In this document: in pieces, positions 12,801 to 20,632 of the stretch | Layout of the letters: each line of letters starts with the position of its first letter | Position numbering within the stretch: the first letter of the stretch is position 1 | Assembly (NCBI RefSeq): GCF_037975245.1 | Contig: NC_092575.1 | Location: 18,499,841 to 18,563,840, forward strand | Direction of reading: 5' to 3' | DNA length: 64,000 nucleotides | From: Apostichopus japonicus | Lineage: Eukaryota; Echinodermata; Holothuroidea; Aspidochirotida; Stichopodidae | The notes under the pieces: generated by a model | What the model saw: the letters and a program-made list of their open reading frames with translations, nothing else | The model's database searches: none | What the model was told of the DNA's origin: nothing | Program-made: the position numbers and the translations under genes

Positions 12801-15354
12801 TTCAATCATTTCACTGTATGGTTTACCTCTGCAATATTCAATTTCACTGTATGGTTTACCTCTGCAATGTCCAATCATTTCACTGTATGGTTTACCTCTG
12901 CAATGTTCAATCATTTCACTGTATGGTTTACCTCTGGAATGTTCAATCATTTCACTGTATGGTTTACCTCTGCAATGTTCAATCATTTCACTGTATGGTT
13001 TACCTCTGCAATGTTCAATCATTTCACTGTATGGTTTACCTCTGCAATGTTCAATCATTTCACTGTATGGTTTACCTCTGCAATATTCAATCATTTCACT
13101 GTATGGTTTACCTCTGCAATGTCCAATCATTTCACTGTATGGTTTACCTCTGCAATGTTCAATCATTTCACTGTATGGTTTACCTGTGCAATATTCAATC
13201 ATTTCACTGTATGGTTTACCTGTGCAATGTTCAATCATTTCAATGTTTGATATGTGTCTTCCCTTTCCTTTCAAATTATTTCAGCTATTCTCTGGTAACG
13301 TTCAAAGCAGCCATCGAGTACATGCTTGCCACTGATTTCACACCGCTTGCGTCAAGTGAACATAGAGTGAAAAAGGAGGTACTTTCTTCAACCGTTAATC
13401 CTCTCCGTGTATAAGTTATGCGGGGATCACTGACATCACTTTCTCGACCGTTTCCCATTCTTGGTTTCTTTTTCGTTCTTTTTTCCTTTGTAAATATCAG
13501 AATACAATTTAGTGCTAAATTTTTGCATAGCAGTGTTGAAGGCTCTGAACATTTGTGTCTTATTATATGCTATGGTTCCTGTGTAATAAAATCTGCCCTG
13601 TACATCTATGCACCTGTATAGCAAATTTGACTATTTTGCATCGCATTTTGCGATGCGACACCGGATAAATTATTCCCCAATTATTAGGTTGTGACAATTG
13701 GAACACAGCAGTAGGGAGTGCATAATTGGGTCGACGAGGAATACAAAACACCTGATGGACCTTGGTGTATTGAGGCAGTATTATCCTCTTTGATGACACA
13801 TGACACATCCCTTTACTTAAAAATTAATCATGGATTGAGTCATTTATATACTGATCGATCAATTTATTGATCATTTCAGATGAGCATCGATGAATTAATG
13901 GCTGCTTCTTCATTCTCCGATGGGCCGGCTGATGGTGCTGACAGGCCGCACAGCAAGGAGTTCACAGGAATCACACAGTCGCTGCATAGGGAATTTGACA
14001 ACATCAGCAAAATGATGGAAGAATCTATGAATGTTCAACAGGATGCTAGTAAGAACGGATTTCAGCAACGGGAAAAAGGTCTGTAAAGTCAGCTGTGATG
14101 TTGTGTTTCATTATCGCTATGCTTTTGTTTAGTAGCTTGGCGGTAAATGCTAGTGGATCACTTATGGAGTGTGCTTCCCCTTCTCTCAAAAGCAAACAAT
14201 TTGTTCATATTTTACGAAAAGAAAAAATATAAGTCAAACCATACAAGTTAATACATTGGTCATGAATATTCAATGTGATACCAATATTAATAGTTCTAAC
14301 GATATAAACATGTTCCGTTACTATGTTTCTTACTTTGTAAACAGCCTTTGGCATTGGAGTGTTCGCCTTTGTATGAAACATTGAAAAAGGATCTTAAATA
14401 TCGCAATGCATACTGTTTATTAGTCTTTTGTAACAAGTCTTTTATGTAAATACAAGCAACTGAGAAGAAATGTGATTGGTGGATATGGTTTCCATGGCAA
14501 CACAATTGGCTGATATGAGGGCATCTTAGAGCTTCGATGTTGATCTTTGTCATTTCATTTTTCACCATAACAAAAGCTATTAAATGAATAACCTGGTGAT
14601 GGCTAACTTTCTGTGCACTTCTTTTGGCAGATGCAATCCAGCCTCCAAAACAACTTCCTGAAGTTGCCACAAAGACATCTTCAAAGCAGGCGAAATCTTC
14701 ACAATTAGGGTAAGTGAGTACAGTATTCAGAAGTTTTCATTGATACAGCCAAATTATCAATTTAAATATCTATTTAAAAAAAAAAATTCTGCTTTCTAAA
14801 CAGATTTAAAAAATGTTAAAGTATCTCTGAGACTACAAAAATTGTGAAAATATTAAGCTGTAAGAGTTATAGTTTCAACCTTTCTGTCTTTGAACAAACA
14901 AAAGCATTCATCAGTCCTTTCATCTGGCCTTCTTTGTTTTAACCGATTGAAGATTTAACAGATCATTGAAATATTCAAAAGCAGAATGTAGTTTGAAAGT
15001 TATTGTAGAAAGTAAGATCTGCAAAGAAATTGCTCATCCTGTTTGATAAATAACCAAAGTTATGTTAGAGTGCAGAAATGTTAATTGTATGAATGTTACA
15101 GAGCCTGACTTGTCAATCTTTTAGCAGTTTTTTTTTTCATTTTCTTTAAAAATAAAATTTATTAAAATTTAATTCAGTGTATGAAGTAAGAAAAATTGTT
15201 AAAAATGTATCTGAATGAATAATTAGATTTAATATTCAAGTTCATCATCTTTTGTACTATTTTATATATATTTTTTTCTCATTTCTCCATCAGTGATTTT
15301 CTTCTGGCACTTCAGAACGATGTCTTGGAATCATCGTATGGCAAGCAGGATTGA
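847..15354 (+). CDS. VPS9-domain Rab GEF, ANKRD27/Varp-like (5' partial)
   Basis: VPS9 domains exchange GDP for GTP on Rab5-family GTPases (Rab21 for ANKRD27) at endosomes. Exons read in one frame: 847-908, 1558-1714, 2536-2615, 3796-3955, 4711-4782, 5346-5444, 11387-11484, 13285-13378, 13880-14078, 14631-14709 and 15294-15354. Together they give 386 residues after an open 5' end, and all junctions are GT-AG in phase. The helical region before the domain (YLMGGVHSKIFKAV, then GKQLGVKDDF) follows the layout of ANKRD27. The VPS9 core runs from DDLIPLL through LASNLMYIESF to GYSLVTFKAAIEYM and is spread over exons 6-8. The conserved Asp and Pro (DDLIP) and the Tyr are present. The Thr usually two or three residues after that Tyr appears shifted by one or two. 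No ankyrin repeats follow: the tail is short, polar and ends in KQD. It may be an ankyrin-less paralogue or another VPS9 family such as VPS9D1. The VPS9 call is firm; the ANKRD27 affinity is tentative. Confidence 0.8.
1052..1456 (-). mobile_element. LINE 3' end with reverse-transcriptase C-terminus (L2/CR1-like)
   Basis: The minus-strand frame from about 1456 to 1138 carries the motif series typical of non-LTR retrotransposon RT C-termini: HWLSICERINYKLLLMVFK, then RPSYLTNLF, LLIPRVKT and APCLWNSLPEHVK, followed by a stop. After the stop comes a short 3' UTR with 'agcgctacgagaa' and 'gcgctataaaaaaa', and an ATT/ATA microsatellite tail at about 1052-1075, as in L2-like elements. The copy is strongly 5'-truncated and inserted antisense in an intron of the VPS9 gene. 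The frame is still open, which suggests a fairly recent insertion. Confidence 0.8.
4031..4190 (+). pseudogene. Decayed tandem copy of VPS9-gene exon 4
   Basis: This intronic stretch is a degenerate duplicate of exon 4 (3796-3955) and the start of its intron, offset by roughly 205 bases. Matching blocks, exon then copy: 'cgatgaatgtcaacgtcagg' and 'tgatgaattgcaacaatcag'; 'gacagactcttagcaacc' and 'gacagactttttacaacc'; 'cagctgggtgtcaaagatga' and 'cagctggttgtcaaagataa'. An inserted base at the caacgtcagg/caacaatcagg position shifts the frame, and stops follow, so it cannot encode the same peptide. Its donor-like site (GGTGAGAC) is still recognisable. Most likely a local duplication that lost coding function. 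Confidence 0.8.
5609..5872 (+). mobile_element. Short foldback derivative of a DIRS-like element
   Basis: Two 85-bp near-perfect inverted arms (5609-5693 and 5788-5872) flank about 94 bp of unique sequence. Each arm contains GATTATCTCGTCGTAACATA, closely related to the terminal repeat of the neighbouring large DIRS element. The middle carries 'gtctaattcaccacttagtg', which is the reverse complement of sequence just inside the right end of the large element. It therefore looks like an internally deleted, non-autonomous relative in the opposite orientation. The outer 46 bp of each arm are absent from the large element. Its right end abuts the left end of the large element and shares GATT with it. 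Confidence 0.75.
6285..7402 (-). pseudogene. DIRS tyrosine recombinase ORF (broken)
   Basis: Integrates circular DIRS DNA in place of an integrase. The minus-strand frame 7402-7019 encodes the N-terminal core-binding domain (GTQKQYAGFHRKWGQFC, ending GLGYSSLNTAR). An in-frame TGA at 7019-7021 interrupts it. The reading then continues through 7018-6791 (SRFMKGVYHLRPPS) and, after a frame change near 6790, through the catalytic domain to 6285. The family's catalytic residues can be located: Arg in SAQRLQTLQLL, the H-x-x-R box in AHSTRAAST, Trp in KVAGWKSE and the presumed Tyr nucleophile in KFYNKEV. At least one nonsense and one frameshift lesion make the copy non-functional. The frame starts inside the upstream RT-RH ORF, as is usual in DIRS elements. 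Confidence 0.85.
7093..9092 (-). pseudogene. DIRS reverse transcriptase-RNase H ORF (broken)
   Basis: The minus-strand frame 9092-8712 has the RT fingers (SNIFVIPKKDGSNRVIFNLR) and reaches motif A (ASVDL), where a TAA at 8712-8714 stops it. The same frame resumes with the fidelity/primer-grip region (TCLPMGIPSAPRVFTKLL), the catalytic motif C YIDDSF, and RNase H (IQTDASLFGWGAV, NVLELKAIL, QSDNTTAVAY). Near 7820 the frame shifts, consistent with about two extra bases. The 7818-7093 frame then continues RNase H (LPGKDNVVADKLSR) and the conserved DIRS C-terminal region (YPSIDLFASKFNKQ, FYFYAFPPFSLI, VPDWPSQPWY). The catalytic Asp of motif A survives but the codon two positions later is a stop. 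This is a decayed polyprotein. Confidence 0.88.
9173..10288 (-). CDS. DIRS gag-like ORF
   Basis: An uninterrupted 371-codon minus-strand frame in the first-ORF position of the DIRS element. A second in-frame ATG 25 bases on (starting MANTCEDDIMSLIDEDEM) may be the real start. The N-terminal third is acidic and Ser/Asn-rich. The middle is mostly helical with no domain I can name. The C-terminus is a basic arginine/glycine tail (RGRGRGSRPPY, RGTFRGRGFSRGSG), as expected of an RNA-binding nucleocapsid-like protein. It has no CCHC zinc knuckle. The role as gag is inferred from position and the RG tail. It is the only long frame of the element without an obvious lesion. Confidence 0.75.
   Translation of the reverse strand: MNGLTFKIMANTCEDDIMSLIDEDEMSGVLDAPGGSGTSRLIPSTETTQSFDMKDAILAMQNQIQVLSNKVLGKDTNSKLLESQNESSSSCRNLDLEAVYDLLPEDSIYEVNNSPLSPEGANPVTTDNDALFQDLVAFLELEKKPGKSVDDRVKTLVDNVLKQRLAESKLKGLLVKYDMPANLEMLQTTQINEVIWNGLRNNTRASDVKLQKMQVCNIKAITALTTLMDDILSTREKMGTQATLIKITDALALLGSANMELNHFRRELIRPDLRLEYRNLCNRSNPVTTMLMGDDVSQKLRDIAEANRVSAHISTANRGRGRGSRPPYTRGTFRGRGFSRGSGHFLDRGMRGNKCARGQMTHYRPPKQPRH
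10361..10521 (-). promoter_or_regulatory. Repeated hairpins in the DIRS leader
   Basis: Between the right terminal repeat and the gag ORF, three short hairpins share the 7-base loop CACCCGG (plus strand): 10361-10377 (stem AATCT/AGATT), 10447-10463 (AATCT/AAATT, one mismatch) and 10505-10521 (AATCG/CGATT). The first and third stems differ by a compensated base pair. Between them are two further hairpins, 10406-10420 (AGCCT/AGGCT) and 10468-10491 (perfect 8-bp TATAGGCT/AGCCTATA), giving an alternating series. In the transcript the loop reads CCGGGUG. Function is unknown; a gag-binding, packaging or translation signal would fit the position. Confidence 0.6.
12085..13243 (+). repeat. 36-bp minisatellite, about 32 copies
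   Basis: A tandem array of the unit TCATTTCACTGTATGGTTTA followed by CCTCTGCAATGTTCAA (36 bases). Most units are identical or differ at one base. Length changes are one extra base near 12446 and a 3-base loss near 12841. Recurrent variants (CAATATTC followed by a GTCCAA unit; GGAATG; GGTGTACC) recur within the array. The ATATTC/GTCCAA pair appears twice, seven units apart, which suggests block duplication by unequal exchange. The array fills the intron between exons 7 and 8 of the VPS9 gene and ends about 40 bases before the exon-8 acceptor. Because 36 is a multiple of three, four of six frames stay open without coding. Confidence 0.97.
13499..13678 (+). mobile_element. GGAATAATTTA-family MITE, copy 1 (degenerate)
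   Basis: Related to 28963-29135. Shared blocks are 'tagtgctaaatttttgcata' at the left and 'ggataaattattcccc' at the right end (to 13678), plus 'gcgatgc' before it. The left terminus is degenerate. It lies in the intron after exon 8 of the VPS9 gene. The grouping as one family rests on comparison within this window. Confidence 0.45.
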
Positions 15355-15788
15355 ACTTATTTTGAACCAGGATGCTGCATTCTCATTGGATGTAGAACTA
15401 AGCATCTGAATCCTCATTGGTCTCTTAACAAAAATCTGTAGTCTCATTGGTTAACAGTGTAAGTCAAAAGTTTTGCAAGGAAAATCTGGTTTAAACAGAG
15501 AATACATCTTTTTGCAGGTTAATCTGAAATTTAAACTTGAATAAAAAAAATATTAAAAAATTCACAGGGAATAATCAAAGTGTTAATATATTGCATAACA
15601 AATTTAAGATCCATGAATTTTATATATTATAGTGAAGTGAAAGTATTGAGTTATCTTCTGTTTAAAACTGCTGCTATGTTACCTTTGCACTTGTGTTGCA
15701 ATGAGTTTAGCATGAAATGTTGCTGTGCAATAGAGTATGCAAAATATTCCCAATCACATCTTGTTGATGAAGTTACATTTGCAGGAGA

Positions 15789-16146
15789 CAAATTTGCTGA
15801 CTCGCGCACAAAGAAACATCTAATGCCGGTAATCTGACCTAGTTTTGAATGAGGTGTAACAGAAGTGTTAGACACCACCATCGATTCCAGAAAATACACA
15901 CACAGCTTGCTACCGTCGGTAATTAGACACTAGTGTACAGTCAGTACATACAGCTATGGTCAATACCCACAACACAGTGTACATAGCAGCGATGGACATC
16001 TCAGGTCCAGATAAAAGATAACAAGGTATCAGTTTTCATTACTGTCTGCATTTTGTAGCGACAAGCAGAAAACTTCACTTGCAAGCAACAGAATGTTAAC
16101 TTTTTCAGAGTTCGGCACACGGTTTTGGGGCGAGTCTTCAATGCCT
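15789..16146 (+). mobile_element. TTAA-associated MITE, copy A
   Basis: About 350 bases matching copies at 43744-44110 and 57333-57677 in the same orientation. Shared blocks are 'gcgcacaaagaaac', 'atgccggtaatctgacctag', 'gaggtgtaacagaagtgtta' and 'cagcgatggacatctcaggt'. The right end reads CGAGTCTTCAATGCCT followed by TTAA. The left end, which should be its inverted repeat (TGAAGACTCGC), is partly eroded here (gctgactcgcgc). It encodes nothing and lies in the presumed 3' UTR of the VPS9 gene. Confidence 0.75.
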
Positions 16147-18426
16147 TTAACATGAGCGGTAGAATTACTTTTCTGATGTGTGAGAGATGTCTACAGAACT
16201 GTCATTAATGCATTGCATAAATTCCATCAAAATTTAGCATTTAGCATTAGAATGGTCAGCTAACGATTTAAAACTTTGGGCATTGAGGCATTGTGACTAA
16301 TTATATATAAATTTAGTGACTTATTGTGACAAAAAGTACAAAATTTCGTCATAAAGTTTGTGACATGAAAGCAGTTCAAAAATTGTATTCATTCTTGAAT
16401 GTTTCACATTGAACACATTATTTTAAGAACTTTGTGAAATACTTTGAAATAATTAGTTGATTTTTTTATTTTTTTTATTTAAAGAGTGAATTATTTGTTA
16501 ATGTTTTATTTTAGCAATTACATGTGACAGCTCTGTATGCATGTTATGCAGGCATACACACTATTTATTAAAACCTGCTCCTTGTTTTCAAATTTACAAA
16601 AATGTCTTAAAAGCACATTGAAAGTGAAATCAATATTTATGTTACGTTTATGTTCAGTAATATATATTTATCAACCCAAGTATGTTATTTTTTTATAATA
16701 AATTATCCCACTCATATGTTGGCCTTTATATTTATTTTGCCGCTTTGCATTCAAAATTGTTTAAATTGTTCTATACTATACTAAACTATACTAGTGCATC
16801 TGAGGTCTTTGTGTAAAATCCCATTGTAATCAATGCATTTGAGTGTTTATTTACATGAGTAACAAAAGATGGAGAAGATTTGGATGGGGTGGGTTGCAGG
16901 GTAGGGTGGGGGGGAGGGGGGAGACATGGGAGATGCCTTTTACACTGTTGGAATGCGATAAATATCGTACTCCTGTCCCACTTTGTTATTGATAGCAGCT
17001 TAAATTGTAAATCAGAATATTGGTAAATATATCCCAGTGAGGGCTGTGGGAGGACTTATCATTGCGTTGTTGGAGACTTGATGTTTTAGCTTAGACTGGC
17101 ATATTGTATTTGAAACGTAGAATTTTAATACATTGCTTGACAAACAGGTTAATCTTGTTCTACTAATTATGTATTTGGGACATTTTTTTTTAAATGAGAG
17201 GTAAGAAGTGCCATGATTAGTTTAAACTTTGAAAATTTACTTATATGTCTTTGCTATGTTTTGAAGTCCATTCATTGGTTCTTCATTCATTGATTGTATT
17301 TTAGCTCATCTTGGCATTTTGTTGCACAGGACTAAATTATCCGGTGTTGCCATCAAAATGTGCTAGTTTGGGGAGGAGGGGGGATGGCATTGGAGCAGGG
17401 TTGTTGTAAACATGATTCTTGGTTTCATCTCCTGCATATTGGCTTGGAGTAATATATTTTCATACAAGTCAACTAAAACCATTCGACTTAAGATTCAATT
17501 TCAACCTGAGATTTTTTTTTAATTTTTTTTATGTGTGATTCTTTTTTTTTTATATATTTTTAATAATTGAATCTTCAGTTTTGTTTGACATTTTATCATA
17601 TGGTAGATGAGAGTGGTATTGAATTTAAATATGCAACTCTTTCAAGACATAGAAACATTTGTGCCAAAATTTAACCGTGCTATCGATCACCAGGAAGTGC
17701 CAGTCTGCTCTTGAAATAGTTTACTGCATTTTGTTTGCTGCAAGTTGGCATTAAAGGTTTATTTTTTAGGCTATTTTGATGGGCAATTATTCATTTAAAT
17801 GTTCAATAATATTGCATTTATATTGTACAAATATGTATATTTTGTCTAAGGAATTTGATTTTCCTCCCACATTGATAGTTTGATGCCATGTCTAATATGA
17901 GATCCAACCAGCCTGGCCGGTAACATCTCCTTTTTTTCTAATCTTTTAAAATTAAAAGAAGAATAAACAAAAAACCAGGACAAAAGAGCTTTTTGTACTT
18001 TGCTCAAACAAACCAATATGAATACAAACTGCTGGTAAATATGTCATTTCAAATTGTACCATTGCATAAGAATGGCTAAAAATTAAATGTCAAAAAAAAA
18101 AAAAAAACTATGGTCGTTCCACTTTAAATTAGTTCCCTTCAACAATCTTTCATGTTTTAGCATTTATTCTGCAGACAGGAAATAATTTCTTCTTTTTATA
18201 TCTTGTCCACATTTTTAAGGCTCGGCTCTGGTGTTTAAAAAGTGAGATTTTTCGTCCACCCTTAACCTTGTTTTTTCTTTGCTATCAATGATTCACTTAT
18301 GACACCAGAACTTAATTACAACTGTCAATTGCCACTATATGCTTCCTTGCCCTGTCACAGGGAGTTTTGAGATTGTCTCCAATGAGTACAGTTAATAACT
18401 GTTAATCACCACTTTGTGCTTCCTTG

Positions 18427-18771
18427 CAGTGGCGGAGCTAGGGGTATTGGTCAGGGGGGGGGGCGAGAATGGTCTGTAGGGGCGCTTTTGACACTATAAG
18501 CGGAGAGCCACCACAGGTTGGTGCAGAGCGTACAGAAAGTTTTTGAGTAAAGATACTCCCTAGATCGCTGGAAATGACCCTTTCTGGGCCTTGCTAATTT
18601 GCAGATAATGTGACAAATGTCAGTAGGTAGATGAGAGCGCAATAAAAAAGTCAATAATCGCAAATAAGTAAAGAGTGGTAAAAAGCTGAAAAGGGCGCCA
18701 GCAGTCCATTTGAGTCCGTCAGGGGGGGCATCTGCCCCCCCCCCCCTGACTGTATGGACTCTCCACCACTG
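18427..18771 (+). mobile_element. hAT-type non-autonomous transposon (MITE) with 8-bp target duplication
   Basis: A 345-bp element begins CAGTGGCGGAGCTAGG and ends CTCCACCACTG, the terminal signature of many hAT-superfamily MITEs. It is flanked by a perfect 8-bp direct repeat CTTCCTTG (18419-18426 and 18772-18779), the target-site length diagnostic of hAT transposition. The interior holds long G and C runs and a 70-codon minus-strand frame that matches nothing. No transposase is present. The intact target duplication points to a fairly recent insertion. Confidence 0.9.
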
Positions 18772-20632
18772 CTTCCTTGTCTGTCACATGAGCTAGCATT
18801 CTCAGATTATCTCTGATGTGTTTAATCACAGGGGTATAATGAATGAAACATTTACTAAATTTGAGGGTTGAGCATACTTACTACTTGTATTTGAAAGCAC
18901 TTCAATTTATTCTCTGAAAAAAACAGATCGTGTGTAGCAGCAGTTGCCACCTCTTTTGCATACCTTTTGATAGGATACATAGTTAATTTTTATAAGGTCT
19001 CATCTTTTTTACAATAAGGGAGGATGCTTTGATTTAACCAGTTGTTGGTAAAGTATATGAGCTCCTAACAAACTGAAAATACACCAGTAATGCTGTCTGT
19101 TTATACTCCTCTAATTGTGGTGGTAACCCATCCTTCATATATTCAGAGTATTTACCTTTAATCAGACATGTATCAGTTTGAGGTCTGAGGAGGATTTGAT
19201 GTTACCCCCTACCCCAACCCCATCCAGGGATTCCATAATTCACCAGTTGTACTTCTGTTTATTTTAGTCACTAGTAAATACTTCATTACCTGTATGTTTA
19301 TTACATTGTCTTGTTTTTTACTGTTTTCTGCATATTTTTAGCTCATAAAGTTTTCACATTTAAGCTAAAATAGTCGTCTAAGTCTCTCTTTTTGAAAATA
19401 GCAGGTGGATGTATCTGTTAACTCTGTCTGTATCTTAACATTTCTGTATAGTGTTTCAAAGTTTATACTAGATATTTGTTTTATTGTGCAAGACTCTGTA
19501 TACACTTTCATAGATATATATTGTGCTAGCTGAAGTTAGTTGTGAATATCTGAAATGACTATATAGTAAGCAATACACATGTACAAAATCTTCTGTTTGG
19601 CAATGTAAAATAAAAATATGTAAATAAAAATGTGAGGAAACAGTTCAAGTCATTTTCATTTGTATCATCTTTTATTTTTTCTTTGTCTCACATGTTTCAT
19701 ATTAATACACAATTTATATACAAATATAAAATAATTTTCTTGGAAAAAGAAATATTTTAGATAAAATGGGGTTGATGGGAAATAATGACAAATAAATTGC
19801 TTTTTACTCAGCTAAAAGCATCTAGTTTAAAGGATCCACTTGCATTTGATCAAAAATTTTACAAAACCTGACAAGTTTGATCAAAATCAAGATTGCAATC
19901 GATCGAACCAAGATACCTTCATACAGTTGATCTGTGTAATAAGTAATAATTATAAACTAATTTCAATTTTTGTAATTCAGAATTTTTTTTTTGCCTGGGA
20001 CACTTTTTCATATTTCGACTAAATCATCATATGCGCGCAGCATTTTGGAGCACCTCCAAAAGGGCACTTACTACATTATTTGCAGTAACAAATTTGAATA
20101 GTCAAACATGTTTTTTTTATTTTGTTTTTGATATCATTATGGAATGACATTAACAAAAGGGTTATGGACATCGGCTGAAAAGCAGCTTTTAAATATCAAC
20201 TGCAAGTTCATGTCAATTGCATCTGGCAACAGAGTACTGATGGGGATAGTGACAGCAGATATTTTTCGCCTTGCCATCAAACAGAGGAAAACCACATCCT
20301 GTTGTACACGTTGCATTTTCATAGTTTCATAAAACCCCTGCTCATCATGTACACCTACCACCCATATTTGCCAAATCACATTTTAACTGAAAATGAACAC
20401 AGACTGAAAATATTTGCATACCACTCGTCCTCAATTCGTCATACACCACACACTCAATATTCTTTATCAGCTGAACTTGATCAACTTTCAACAACCAGAT
20501 CTCAATTAGGAGCTATAGGTCACTATGGGGGCTTTCATGACATTACAGCAATGTTATATTTACTTTCACATGAAATGTCTCATTATCCTCTGCGATCCTT
20601 TCATTATGTTTTAAACTGAAACGTTTATCTGC

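Larger units (their letters stand above)
15355..20632. other. Space between the convergent VPS9 and NSRP1 genes, probably mostly 3' UTR
   Basis: No coding exon is supported. On the plus strand a cluster of AATAAA-type signals occurs at about 19607-19632 ('aaaataaaaatatg', 'gtaaataaaaatg'). About 45 bases later the minus strand reads 'gaaaaaataaaagatg' (near 19668-19683). Together they suggest a very long 3' UTR of the VPS9 gene and a roughly 1 kb 3' UTR of NSRP1 that nearly meet. The stretch also holds a TTAA-family MITE (15789-16146), a hAT-type MITE (18427-18771), and G-rich or A/T homopolymer runs near 16890 and 18095. The UTR extents are inferred; transcripts would settle them. Confidence 0.45.

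Noticed and set aside
12085-13243. Possible CRISPR array (36-bp direct repeats)
   Set aside because: The repeats are contiguous with no spacers, and the genome is eukaryotic.
12018-13414. Long open frames of 129-433 codons on both strands across the 36-bp array
   Set aside because: They arise because the repeat length is a multiple of three and the unit lacks stops in four frames. There is no domain, start context or splice evidence, and the array lies in an intron.
18451-18663. A 70-codon minus-strand ORF
   Set aside because: It lies wholly inside the hAT-type MITE, which is non-coding.
20302-20619. A 105-codon ORF downstream of NSRP1
   Set aside because: No family resemblance, and it lies in the probable NSRP1 3' UTR.
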